Shown here: positions 44,034 to 52,141 of the stretch, piece by piece | How the letters are laid out: every line of letters begins with the position of its first letter | Numbering within the stretch: position 1 is the stretch's first letter | DNA from: Myxococcales bacterium | Lineage (GTDB): Bacteria; Myxococcota; UBA727; VGSZ01 | DNA length: 64,000 nucleotides | Direction: 5' to 3' | Assembly (NCBI GenBank): GCA_023248635.1 | Contig: JAHFED010000024.1 | Location: 1 to 64,000, forward strand | Notes under the pieces: model-generated | What the model saw: only the letters and a program-made list of their open reading frames with translations | Database searches by the model: none | Told to the model about the DNA's origin: nothing | Translations under genes and position numbers: made by a program

Positions 44034-45068
44034 ATGCGCTTTCACTTCGCCGGGCTCGTTCTCATCGTCCTGGGTGCAGCCGCTGTGGGATGCGGGCGTC
44101 CGGTGGTCGAGCCTGAGCCCCTCCCCGACGGCGACCTCGATGTTCCCGGCATCCTCGGGGGCCGTTGCGCCTCGGGCGGCTTTTGCAACGACGGCCTGCT
44201 GTGCAACGACGCCAACGTTTGCATCGACGACCCCGCCGAGGGCGAAGGTGAAGGCGGCGAAGGCGAGGGCGAGGGCGAAGCTGCGTGTGACGTCGACGCC
44301 GACGAAGACGGCTCCTGCGCCGGCACCGACTGCGACGACAACGACCGCTTGCGCTTCCCGGGCAATGTCGAGCGCTGCGACTTCGTCGATGGCAACTGCG
44401 ACGGTCGCAGGAACGACTCCCTCGACTGCACCTTCCTCGCTCACGATCGCGACACCATCTTTCGCATCGATCCCTTCGCCGAGACCCTCACCGAGCTCTT
44501 GAGCGTCACCCTCATCGACGGTGCGGGACTGCTGGACATCGACAGCGACGTCGACGGCGACCTCGTGGCTGTCACCAGCGCTGGCCTCTTCGCCATCGAG
44601 GACAGCGGCACCTTGACCCCCATCGTCGACGCCCCGGCTCCAGCGGGCACCAACGGCATGGCCATCACCGGCGACGGCACCATGTTCCTCACCAACGACG
44701 ACGGCGCCGACAGCGCGGCCTTCAAGGTGGTCAACAACCAACCGGTCGAGGTCGGAGGCTTCTCCGACGGCTTCGTGTCCTCCGGCGACTGCGTGGTGAC
44801 CAAAGAAGAAGACCTGCTCATGAGCGCCAAGCTGCCCGGCGGCGCCGGCGGCGACGACATCCTGGTGCAGATCGACTCCGAAAACGGCGGCACCACGGAC
44901 ATTGGTTCCATCGGCTTTCCCAAGGTCTTCGGCCTCTCGGCGAGCTTTGGCTTTCTCTTTGGCGTGACCGAGGGGGGCGAGGTCCTGCAGATCGACAGAG
45001 ACACCGGCGCCGGCACCCTGCTCTTTGACACCGCCGAGCGCTTCAACGGCGCCGCCAACGGCGATTGA
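44034..45068 (+). CDS. Lipoprotein with GE linker and MopE-type metal-binding motif
   Basis: A 344-aa lipoprotein. Signal with lipobox VGCG; Cys-rich segment (GRCASGGFCNDGLLCNDANV), then a GEGEGE linker (about residues 75-92). Next is a MopE-like motif with CDDND, FPGNVERCD and GNCDG (about 98-124), a pattern linked to calcium or copper binding. The rest is a beta-rich region like a beta-propeller readout (DTIFRIDPFAETLTELL, IGFPKVFGLSASFG, VLQIDRDTGAG). ATG at 44034 begins the signal peptide. Divergent from the VWA gene by 230 bp. Followed after 31 bp by another lipoprotein gene. Confidence 0.8.
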   Translation: MRFHFAGLVLIVLGAAAVGCGRPVVEPEPLPDGDLDVPGILGGRCASGGFCNDGLLCNDANVCIDDPAEGEGEGGEGEGEGEAACDVDADEDGSCAGTDCDDNDRLRFPGNVERCDFVDGNCDGRRNDSLDCTFLAHDRDTIFRIDPFAETLTELLSVTLIDGAGLLDIDSDVDGDLVAVTSAGLFAIEDSGTLTPIVDAPAPAGTNGMAITGDGTMFLTNDDGADSAAFKVVNNQPVEVGGFSDGFVSSGDCVVTKEEDLLMSAKLPGGAGGDDILVQIDSENGGTTDIGSIGFPKVFGLSASFGFLFGVTEGGEVLQIDRDTGAGTLLFDTAERFNGAANGD

Positions 45069-45099
45069 CGACGCAGCATCGACTACGTCTGCTCTGCTG

Positions 45100-45579
45100 A
45101 TGTTGCGTTTTGCTCCCGCGCTCTTGCCCTTGGGCCTTGGTCTCACCTCTGGCTGCCCCGGGCCCGTGGCCGAGAGCTGCGGCCAGTCCACCGCCCTGCC
45201 CAACGTCGACGATGGCGTCGGCGAAGCAACTCGCTCCGACGGTGAGGCCTTTCGCGAGGAGGGCACCTGGGCGCCCGCGCCGTCGTCGTCCATCGTGCTC
45301 GGCACCTTGACCATGACCATCACCAACGACGAAACCGGCGGCGTCGTCGACGACCTGATCGCCGATGGTGCCTTTCCGATCTGCGTGCCCATGGCCGAGC
45401 GCTCTGAGACGTCAGGGCAGGCCAATCTCGTCGATGTCGGCCTCGTGACCGACGCCACCCACACCGGGGGCCTCGCGATCCTTGGCAAAGAAGGCGACAC
45501 CCTGATCGGCCGCTTCAGCTTCGATCTCACCGGCGACCTCAGCTTCGACGACGGCGCCTTCAGCGTGCCGCAGCGATGA
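45100..45579 (+). CDS. Lipoprotein, unknown function
   Basis: A 159-aa predicted lipoprotein: signal ending LTSGC (about residue 19), then CPGPVAESCGQ-type cysteines. The rest is Gly/Asp/Thr-rich beta sequence (LGTLTMTITNDETGG, LIGRFSFDLTG). No family recognised. The ATG at 45100 gives a signal peptide and follows the preceding lipoprotein by 31 bp, so co-transcription is likely. Converges on the DUF1338 gene with 13 bp between stops. Confidence 0.7.
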   Translation: MLRFAPALLPLGLGLTSGCPGPVAESCGQSTALPNVDDGVGEATRSDGEAFREEGTWAPAPSSSIVLGTLTMTITNDETGGVVDDLIADGAFPICVPMAERSETSGQANLVDVGLVTDATHTGGLAILGKEGDTLIGRFSFDLTGDLSFDDGAFSVPQR

Positions 45580-45592
45580 GCATCGCAAGAGG

Positions 45593-46366
45593 TCAGCGGG
45601 TCTGATCGAAGAGCTGGCGTGCCTGGAGGGCCAAGAAGCCGTCGAAAGAGCCTTGGCGTTCGGCGATCTCGAAATAGGCGTAGGGCCGGCGCGCCTTTTC
45701 ACCATCGGCGAAGGTGACCTCGAGCTCGGCGGCGGCCGTGGCGGTCTGGCGCAGGCCGGTACCCCCTGGGGGTATGGGGTCGCCCTCGATCTCGGCCTTC
45801 ATCGGGACCCCGGCGGCCACGAGGCGCTGTTGCCAGAGGGCGACGTCGTCGACTCGGGCGGTGAAGTGGTTGACCCGGCGCCCGAAGCACATCAGCCAGG
45901 CGCCGTACTGCGAGGCGCGGGCGACGACGTCGACGGCCGCCCGGTCTGGTGCCTGCGCAGGAGCGGCAAACCAATCGGCCAGCAGCGACGTCGACGTCGG
46001 CGCCGGCGGATGGCCATCGATGCTCAGCAGGTGATCCCGCGCGGGCGCGGGCAGGGCCTTCGGATCGAGCTCGCTGATGAAGATGCGGGGCAAGCCCGGC
46101 TGCGCGAGATAGAGCGCGCGCAAGTGAACGTCGGGAAAGACGTAGCTCTCGCGCTCTTGCCAACCGAGCGCAGCAAAGACGGAGACGAAGACGGCGAGGC
46201 CCGATCCTTCGCCGTCTTTGGCCAGCGTGCGCAGGGCGATGTGATCGTTTTCAAAGGGACCACCGGCGAGCTCGACGAAGGCCCGTGCAAAGGGGACGTC
46301 GTCGACGTAGCGGCGCCAGAGGCTGTCGAGCAGCGGGTGCGACGGCAGGGGGAGCATCTCAGACAT
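45593..46366 (-). CDS. DUF1338 protein, probable 2-oxoadipate dioxygenase/decarboxylase
   Basis: A 257-aa DUF1338 (YdcJ/HglS) protein. FENDHIALRT puts the expected His-x3-Arg pair at His42 and Arg46; VNHFTARVDD supplies a second His, as in the metal site of the vicinal-oxygen-chelate-like fold. By family it decarboxylates 2-oxoadipate to D-2-hydroxyglutarate in lysine degradation. It is shorter than the about 460-aa HglS but matches shorter family members. The ATG at 46366 overlaps the end of the ALDH7 gene by 8 bp, giving strong evidence for coupled expression. Together these two genes suggest a lysine or pipecolate pathway. The 2-aminoadipate aminotransferase is not in the window. Confidence 0.8.
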   Translation of the reverse strand: MSEMLPLPSHPLLDSLWRRYVDDVPFARAFVELAGGPFENDHIALRTLAKDGEGSGLAVFVSVFAALGWQERESYVFPDVHLRALYLAQPGLPRIFISELDPKALPAPARDHLLSIDGHPPAPTSTSLLADWFAAPAQAPDRAAVDVVARASQYGAWLMCFGRRVNHFTARVDDVALWQQRLVAAGVPMKAEIEGDPIPPGGTGLRQTATAAAELEVTFADGEKARRPYAYFEIAERQGSFDGFLALQARQLFDQTR

Positions 46367-47825
46367 GAAAGACGACGCCTTGGGCCAGGGGCAGGGCATC
46401 ACCATGGTTCACGGTGGCCGTTTGGCGGCGCATGTAGTGCTTCCAGGCATCGGAGCCGGACTCGCGCCCGCCGCCAGTCTCCTTCTCGCCGCCGAAAGCG
46501 CCGCCGATCTCTGCTCCCGAGGTGCCCGTGTTGACGTTGCACAGCCCGGTGTCAGCGCCGTGCAGAAAACGCTCGGCGCTGCGCAGATCGCGGGTGAAGA
46601 TCGACGAGCTCAAGCCCTGGGGCACAGCGTTGTTGACGGCGACGGCGTCGTCGACGTCATCGATCTCGAGGATGTGCAGCAGCGGCCCGAACACCTCGTT
46701 GTTGATCATCGGCATCGAGCGGTGGCTGCGGGCCAAGGCTGGGCGCACCAAGCGTCCCTCGACGACGCCGCCGCACAAGAGCTCGCCTCCTTCTTTGTTG
46801 ACCTGCGCGAGAGCGGCGGAGAAAGCAGCGACCGCGTCGTCGTCGATGAGGGGACCGATGAGGGTCTGGTCGTCGCGGGGATCGCCGATGGCCAAGCGCG
46901 CATAGGCCTGTTGCAGCCGCTCGGTGAACGCGGCGGCGATGCCCTTCTGCAAGAGCAGCCGCCGCGTGGTCGTGCAGCGCTGACCGCAAGTACCGACGGC
47001 GCCAAAGACCACCGCGCGCAGGGCGACGTCGATGTCGGCGTCGTTCATCACCACCAGGGCGTTGTTGCCGCCGAGCTCGAGCAGGGTGCGGCCAAAACGA
47101 GCGTGCACGCGGGTCTGCACGGCGCGTCCCATGCGGGTGCTTCCCGTCGCCGACACCAGGGGAAAGCGGGGATCATCGAGCACAGTAGCGGCATCGACGT
47201 CATCGACGATGACGGTTTGCAGCACGTCGGCGAGGCCGTGGTCAGCGAGCACCGCGCGAGCGACTGCGGTGCAGGCCAAGGCCGTGAAAGGAGTCTTATT
47301 CGACGGTTTCCACAACACTGGATCGCCGCAGACGACGGCCAATGCTGCATTCCATCCCCAGACGGCGGCGGGGAAGTTGAACGCGCTGATGCAAAAGACC
47401 GGACCGAGGGGACGCCAATTCTCGACGAGGTTGTGGTGTGACCTTTCCGACGCCAGCGTCTTGCCCGCGATCGTGCGGGACAAGCCGGTCGCATATTCGC
47501 AGACATCAACAATCTCTTGAATCTCGCCTTCTGCTTCGGATTTGATCTTGCCCACTTCCAGAGTGATCAGGGCCGCCAGCGCGCCTTTGTGCCGGCGAAA
47601 GGCCTCACCCAGCTCGCGCACGATCTGCCCGCGGCCCGGCATCGGCAGCGCTCGCAGCGCAGAAAAGGATGCCGCCGTCGACGTCGCCGCCGCCGCCAAA
47701 GCAGCTGGGCTCAGCTTCGACACGCGACCCACGAGGCTACCGTCGATGGGGGAACGTTTCTCGATGGTGTTGCCCGCGGTGGGCTCATCACCGAGGCCGA
47801 AGGGCTGCAGGAGTGTATGGGCCAT
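46359..47825 (-). CDS. Alpha-aminoadipic semialdehyde dehydrogenase (ALDH7/antiquitin-like)
   Basis: A 488-aa aldehyde dehydrogenase. ENWRPLGPVFCISAFNFPAA, the GGNNALVV Glu region (LLELGGNN), GTCGQRCTTTRR (catalytic Cys), NNEVFGP, and the diagnostic NTGTSGAEIGGAFGGEK followed by TGGGRESGSDAWKHYMRR identify ALDH7. By family it oxidises alpha-aminoadipate semialdehyde to 2-aminoadipate with NAD(P). It is the first gene of an overlapping pair with a DUF1338 enzyme for the later step, with transamination in between. The ATG at 47825 is preferred; a GTG one codon earlier exists. It is divergent from the OPT transporter gene with 82 bp between starts. Confidence 0.9.
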   Translation of the reverse strand: MAHTLLQPFGLGDEPTAGNTIEKRSPIDGSLVGRVSKLSPAALAAAATSTAASFSALRALPMPGRGQIVRELGEAFRRHKGALAALITLEVGKIKSEAEGEIQEIVDVCEYATGLSRTIAGKTLASERSHHNLVENWRPLGPVFCISAFNFPAAVWGWNAALAVVCGDPVLWKPSNKTPFTALACTAVARAVLADHGLADVLQTVIVDDVDAATVLDDPRFPLVSATGSTRMGRAVQTRVHARFGRTLLELGGNNALVVMNDADIDVALRAVVFGAVGTCGQRCTTTRRLLLQKGIAAAFTERLQQAYARLAIGDPRDDQTLIGPLIDDDAVAAFSAALAQVNKEGGELLCGGVVEGRLVRPALARSHRSMPMINNEVFGPLLHILEIDDVDDAVAVNNAVPQGLSSSIFTRDLRSAERFLHGADTGLCNVNTGTSGAEIGGAFGGEKETGGGRESGSDAWKHYMRRQTATVNHGDALPLAQGVVFHV

Positions 47826-47907
47826 CACGTGTTCCTTGTTCAGACGCTGCGCGTCTCGATGGAGCGATGGGGTTTTCTTCGTCGTCGATCAATGGGAAGG
47901 GGCCGCC

Positions 47908-49968
47908 ATGGCGAAGAAGAAGCAGCCGCAGTCCCCTCCCGGCAACGAAGCCCCGGCGCCCGCAGCGACGTCGTCGGCGCCGGGCCGAGTGGCCCATGAG
48001 AAGCCGACCTGGCTGCCTGAGATGGGGAGCAAGAGCTACCACCTGATGCTCGGCGTCGTCGCCGTCTTCGTCCTGGGGCCCCTTGGCGGCGTCACCGCGG
48101 CCTATATGAATTTCTCGCTGGGCTTCTTCATCGGTGGGCAGGTGCTGGCCGGCATCCTGGGCTCCGTCGTCACCCTGGGCTACGGGCCCGAGGGCAAGCA
48201 CGGCGCCAACTACATGCAGACGATGGCGGCGTCGGTGTCGGGCATGTCGGCGATGGGCGTGCTGATCCAGGCCATGGTGTGGCTGGGGATGCCGCAGCCG
48301 CCGACGTGGCAGCTGATCGTGTTCTTCTTGTGCATCGGCATGTTCGGCGTTGGCGTCGGCATGCTCTACACGCCGATCCTCGTCGACAAGCTGAAGCTGA
48401 CCTACCCCTCGGGCCTCGCCGTCGCCAACATTCTTCGCGCCCTCACCGATCCCGAGATCCTCAAGAAGTCGGTGGGCAAGCTGCTCGGCGGCATCGCCCT
48501 GGGCATTGGCCTTTCGGGGATCATCTATTCCCTCAGCGCCTTTTGGGGCTGGTTGCTCGAGGCCGCCAGCTCCCTCAAAGCCAAGCTGCCAGACTCGGTC
48601 ACGACGCCGATGGATGTGATCTCGGCCTTCTCCACCGCGACCTTCGGGGGCGGCATGATCGTCGGCGCCCGCATCTCGGCCTCGGCCATCCTCGTCGGCG
48701 TCGTCGGCCTGCTGCTCACGCCCTGGCTGCAGACCCACGGCTACGTCGACGCCCTCGGCAACAGCCACAACTGGCTGGGAGAGCACGACTCCTTCCGCAA
48801 GATCGGCTTCATCTTCGCGCTCGGCACCATCCTCGGCGCGGCCATCATCGACCTCAGCCTCCTGGCCATCGACTTCATCAAGCGCGCCCGCGCCGGTAGC
48901 AGCAACGGCGGCGAAGTCGTCAACGACGGACAACAGACGAACGTCAAGATGCTCGTGGTCTGGGTGTTGTTTTGGGCCAGCGCCCTCGTCGTCGTCGCCA
49001 ACCAGATGCTCGCGGTGCCGGTAACTTGGGTCTTGTTCGCCATCGGTATGGCTTTCTTGTTTCTCATGATCAACGGCATCTCGCAGGGAATCACAGACCA
49101 AAATCCGATCTCCTCAGCCTTCGTCGTCACCGTCTTGATCATGGCCGCAGCGGGTTTGCGCGAGCCCATCATTGGTCTCCTGGCTGGCTCGATTCTGCTT
49201 GTTTCCTGCACCGTTGGCGTTGATATGCAGCAGGACCGCTCGACGGGTGCCCGACTGGGATCGAACCGCAGCATCCAATTTCGCTATCAAATGCTGGGCG
49301 TCGTGATGGGTGCTATTCTTGCCGTTGGTATGACCCAGATCTTCATGAAGTCTTACCCTGTCTTGCGAGAGAACTCCTTCGAGCACCCCGAGCTGCGGGA
49401 AACCACCGAGGGGCGCAAATGGCAGTCGGCGATGACCTTCAAGTTCGTCGGCATCCTGGAGCTGACGAAGGATCCCACCAAGGACACGACCAAGGATCCG
49501 GTCCAGGCCAAGAAGCAGGCGGCAGCGAACGAGGCCAAGGCGGGGGCCACGGTCAACGTGATGGCCTTCGGCGTCATCATTGGTCTGCTGATCCAGGTCG
49601 TTCGCAAGATTCTGCAACGCTGGCAGGGCTACCAACGGTGGCGCGTCGCAGGTCGCCTGAACAAGACCGCCGACTTCACCATCGACGCCCTGGTGTTCGC
49701 ATCGCCCTACGCGTCCAGCTTCGGCGGCTTCGTCGAATTCACAACGGCCCTTTGGTTCGGCCTCGGCGGCATCTTCGCCAGCATCTTCAACTGGGTCGAA
49801 GAGCGGCGACGCACGGCCGCGCAGGGGGGCTCCTCGGGCGAGGGCGTTGAGCAGATCGAAGACATGTCGACGACGTCGCTGCTCGGTGGCGGGCTCATCG
49901 CCGGCGAGGCGCTCTTCTACTTGGCCGTCGGCATCTCGGGCATGGTCGCCAACATCTTGCTCGGATAG
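47908..49968 (+). CDS. OPT/YSL-family oligopeptide transporter
   Basis: A 686-aa polytopic membrane protein with about 14 helices, of the oligopeptide transporter superfamily. A Pro-rich cytoplasmic N-terminus is followed by LGVVAVFVLGPLGGVTAAY and MNFSLGFFIGGQVLAG. LTYPSGLAVANILRA and SFGGFVEFTTALWFGLGG are typical OPT segments. A hydrophilic loop with TKDPTKDTTKDP repeats lies near residue 520. Members move peptides or metal-chelates with protons. The ATG at 47908 follows GGAAGGGG at short spacing; the open frame upstream overlaps the ALDH gene in antisense and is rejected. Divergent from the lysine-catabolic pair; a link is possible but not shown. Confidence 0.85.
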   Translation: MAKKKQPQSPPGNEAPAPAATSSAPGRVAHEKPTWLPEMGSKSYHLMLGVVAVFVLGPLGGVTAAYMNFSLGFFIGGQVLAGILGSVVTLGYGPEGKHGANYMQTMAASVSGMSAMGVLIQAMVWLGMPQPPTWQLIVFFLCIGMFGVGVGMLYTPILVDKLKLTYPSGLAVANILRALTDPEILKKSVGKLLGGIALGIGLSGIIYSLSAFWGWLLEAASSLKAKLPDSVTTPMDVISAFSTATFGGGMIVGARISASAILVGVVGLLLTPWLQTHGYVDALGNSHNWLGEHDSFRKIGFIFALGTILGAAIIDLSLLAIDFIKRARAGSSNGGEVVNDGQQTNVKMLVVWVLFWASALVVVANQMLAVPVTWVLFAIGMAFLFLMINGISQGITDQNPISSAFVVTVLIMAAAGLREPIIGLLAGSILLVSCTVGVDMQQDRSTGARLGSNRSIQFRYQMLGVVMGAILAVGMTQIFMKSYPVLRENSFEHPELRETTEGRKWQSAMTFKFVGILELTKDPTKDTTKDPVQAKKQAAANEAKAGATVNVMAFGVIIGLLIQVVRKILQRWQGYQRWRVAGRLNKTADFTIDALVFASPYASSFGGFVEFTTALWFGLGGIFASIFNWVEERRRTAAQGGSSGEGVEQIEDMSTTSLLGGGLIAGEALFYLAVGISGMVANILLG

Positions 49969-50067
49969 CGGCGCCGGTTTCTGGGCGCGAAAGCAACCCA
50001 AACAAGGGTCGACGACGGGCCTTGACGTCGGCGGCTGTCGTGGCCATGAAGCCGTCTGTCTGTGTTG

Positions 50068-50143
50068 AGGTCCTTAGCTCAGTTGGTAGAGCACCGGTCT
50101 CCAAAACCGGGGGTCGAAGGTTCGAGCCCTTCAGGGCCTGCCA
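50068..50143 (+). tRNA. trnW: tRNA-Trp (anticodon CCA)
   Basis: 76-nt cloverleaf. Acceptor stem AGGTCCT / AGGGCCT (one G-T pair), D arm with AGTTGGTAGA, anticodon stem CCGGT / ACCGG with loop CTCCAAA (anticodon at 50101-50103), T arm with GGTTCGAGCC, discriminator G and an encoded CCA (50141-50143). It lies just upstream of secE, the usual location of tRNA-Trp in many bacteria. Confidence 0.95.
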
Positions 50144-50276
50144 GTTTTGCGCCGTAAAGACGGCGCAAACATCGGCACTTTGCGCCGTAACAACGGCGCA
50201 AACATCGGCACTTTGCGCCGTAACAACGGCGCAAAGCAGGAAGCACTTTCGCCGTGCCAACGGCGAACTTCCCCCG
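50144..50276. repeat. Type B hairpin array, 4 units, between tRNA-Trp and secE
   Basis: Hairpins TTTGCGCCGT / ACGGCGCAAA with loops AAAG, AACA and AACA, spacers ACATCGGCAC and GCAGGAAGCAC, then a shortened unit TTCGCCGT-GCCA-ACGGCGAA. It starts one base after the tRNA CCA. Stems are unchanged while loops vary. Confidence 0.9.
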
Positions 50277-50371
50277 TATCGCGACACCCGCCCCGGGGGC
50301 TGCGCGCACGGAACGACGACGACGAGCAGGGGCTTCGCGTCGGCGGGTGACGTTGTTCGGAAGGATTCGAC

Positions 50372-50767
50372 ATGCGCCAGAAATCGACGTTGGTGGCCCT
50401 GTTCTTTCTCGTCGCCGGGATCATCACCGCCTTCGTGTTGCACCTGGCCTTCGGGTCGCTCTTTGGCGTGATGCGCGTGACCAACCGCCCCATCCTCGGT
50501 GACGGTTTTCCGCTGTCCGCGCTCTTGGGCACGGTGATCGGCCTGGGCGCTGGTGCGGTCTGCTTCTCGCTGCCGCGCACCAAGACCTTGATCGGCGAGG
50601 TGATCGACGAGCTCAACAAAGTGAACTGGCCCGCCTTCGCCGAAACCCGCGTCAACACCGCCGTCGTCATCGTCACCTCGGTGGTTGCCGCCCTGATCCT
50701 CGGCACCTTCGACATCGTGTTCCTGCAGCTGTCGACCTGGCTGTCGACCCAGCAAATCCACCTCTGA
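50372..50767 (+). CDS. secE: Preprotein translocase subunit SecE
   Basis: A 131-aa membrane protein with three helices: TLVALFFLVAGIITAFVL, LLGTVIGLGAGAVCFS and VIVTSVVAALILGTFDIVF. The conserved SecE core is the amphipathic GEVIDELNKVNWPAFAET. This is the longer, three-helix form seen in E. coli, not the one-helix form of Gram-positives. It is a structural partner of SecY in the inner membrane. Position between tRNA-Trp and nusG is the classic one. ATG at 50372 follows AAGGATTCGAC, a moderate binding site. Confidence 0.9.
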   Translation: MRQKSTLVALFFLVAGIITAFVLHLAFGSLFGVMRVTNRPILGDGFPLSALLGTVIGLGAGAVCFSLPRTKTLIGEVIDELNKVNWPAFAETRVNTAVVIVTSVVAALILGTFDIVFLQLSTWLSTQQIHL

Positions 50768-50817
50768 TTTCTCGACGGCGCCCTTGTCGTGTGCACCTTC
50801 CTCCTTCGCCGCCCAAC

Positions 50818-50841
50818 TTCAAGACGCGCCAGCGTCTTGAA
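50818..50841 (+). repeat. Type C hairpin in the nusG leader
   Basis: Perfect stem TTCAAGACGC / GCGTCTTGAA with loop GCCA, 21 bp before the nusG start. The spacer that follows is CATCAACGC. Confidence 0.9.
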
Positions 50842-50862
50842 CATCAACGCTTCGAGAGTTCC

Positions 50863-51501
50863 ATGACCGATACGCAATCAACGTCGACAACCCCTGCTGC
50901 GGCGCCCCTGAGCGACAAGCTGAAGTGGTACGTCGTGCACACCTATTCGGGTTTCGAGAACAAGGTGAAGACCGCCCTCGAGGAGCGCGTGAAGCAGCTG
51001 CACCTCGACGAGCACTTCGGTGAGATCCTGATCCCCGTCGAGACCGTCGAAGAGACCAAGACCGAAGAAAAGAACGGCAAGACCGTCACCAAGAAACGCC
51101 AGGTGAAGCGCAAGTTCGCTCCGGGCTACATCTTCGTGCACATGGAGATGAAGGCCGAAACCTGGCAGGCCGTGAAGAACACGCCCAAGGTCACCGGCTT
51201 CATCGGTGCCCCCAACCTCAGCTCCTACACAGACACTGATCTCAAGCGCATTCCCTCGGTGCCTGAGCGCCAGGTCAAAGCGATGACCGAGCAGCTCACC
51301 GAAGCCGCCGTCCGCCCCGCGCCCAAGATCGAATTCGACATCGGCGACGCCGTCCGCGTCGTCGAAGGCAACTTCGTCAACTTCAACGGCATGGTGGCCG
51401 AGGTCAACCTCGCCAAGCAGAAGGTCAAGGTGTCCATCACGATCTTCGGCCGCAGCCAGCCCGTCGAATTCGACTTCTCGCAGGTGGCCAAGGTCGGCTG
51501 A
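50863..51501 (+). CDS. nusG: Transcription termination/antitermination factor NusG
   Basis: A 212-aa NusG. The NGN domain opens WYVVHTYSGFENKVK and continues LIPVETVEE, the insertion KTEEKNGKTVTKKRQVKRK, FAPGYIFVHMEM and TPKVTGFIGA. The C-terminal KOW domain has FDIGDAVRVVEGNFVNFNGMV and GRSQPVEFDFSQV. It links RNA polymerase to Rho or ribosomes. ATG at 50863 is chosen; an in-frame upstream extension would read through a type C hairpin and is rejected. Order secE-nusG-rplK-rplA is conserved. Confidence 0.95.
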   Translation: MTDTQSTSTTPAAAPLSDKLKWYVVHTYSGFENKVKTALEERVKQLHLDEHFGEILIPVETVEETKTEEKNGKTVTKKRQVKRKFAPGYIFVHMEMKAETWQAVKNTPKVTGFIGAPNLSSYTDTDLKRIPSVPERQVKAMTEQLTEAAVRPAPKIEFDIGDAVRVVEGNFVNFNGMVAEVNLAKQKVKVSITIFGRSQPVEFDFSQVAKVG

Positions 51502-51538
51502 CCTTTCAGCGCACGGAAAATTCTCATCAATCAAGTTT

Positions 51539-51593
51539 CCAGATCGTGTTGATCTGGAGTCATGTGGGAGGCCGCAAGGCCGCTTGGACCACA
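51539..51593 (+). promoter_or_regulatory. Leader hairpins upstream of rplK
   Basis: Two structures in the nusG-rplK gap. The first is hairpin CCAGATC / GATCTGG (51539-51557). The second is TGTGG...CCACA (51563-51593) enclosing GGCC-GCAA-GGCC. The second lies 14 nt before the rplK start and could influence L11-operon expression; no regulatory role is shown. Confidence 0.45.
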
Positions 51594-51606
51594 ATGGAGT
51601 AGGACA

Positions 51607-52062
51607 ATGGCAAAGAAGGTAACAGCTTACGTCAAGCTGCAGTGCCCCGCTGGGAAGGCGAATCCCGCACCGCCCGTGGGACCAGCACTCGGTCAGCATG
51701 GCGTCAACATCATGGGCTTCTGCAAAGAGTTCAACGCGCGCACCGCGGACCAGGCTGGGATGACCATCCCCGTCCTCATCACGGTGTTTTCGGACAAGTC
51801 CTTCACCTTCATCACCAAGACGCCGCCGGCGTCGGTGCTCTTGAAGAAGGCCGCAGGCCTGAAGATGGACAAGAAGCCGGGTGGCGGCAGCAAGACCCCG
51901 GGCAAGACCAAGGTCGGCAAGGTGACCTGGCAGCAGTGCGTCGACATCGCCACCACCAAGGCCAAGGACATGAATTCCTATTCGGTCAAGGCGGGCGCCA
52001 AGTCCGTCGCCGGCACGGCCCGCTCCATGGGCCTCGACGTCACCGGCGCGCCCACGGCCTGA
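51607..52062 (+). CDS. rplK: 50S ribosomal protein L11
   Basis: A 151-aa L11, slightly longer than usual. [58 protein letters not shown] and the RNA-binding C-terminal domain ([25 protein letters not shown]) are all present. It binds 23S rRNA at the GTPase centre. GTAGGA ahead of ATG 51607 is the ribosome binding site. It is followed by a hairpin and rplA. Confidence 0.95.
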   Translation: MAKKVTAYVKLQCPAGKANPAPPVGPALGQHGVNIMGFCKEFNARTADQAGMTIPVLITVFSDKSFTFITKTPPASVLLKKAAGLKMDKKPGGGSKTPGKTKVGKVTWQQCVDIATTKAKDMNSYSVKAGAKSVAGTARSMGLDVTGAPTA

Positions 52063-52094
52063 GCCTGGCGCAATGGGTTCAACCCCTTCTTCTT

Positions 52095-52116
52095 CTCAAG
52101 ACGCGCGTGCGTCTTG
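52095..52116 (+). repeat. Type C-like hairpin between rplK and rplA
   Basis: Perfect 9-bp stem TCAAGACGC / GCGTCTTGA with loop GCGT instead of GCCA, followed by ACACC. It lies in the 79-bp gap before rplA. Confidence 0.8.
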
Positions 52117-52141
52117 AACACCCTCTTTAAGGATATTGCAA

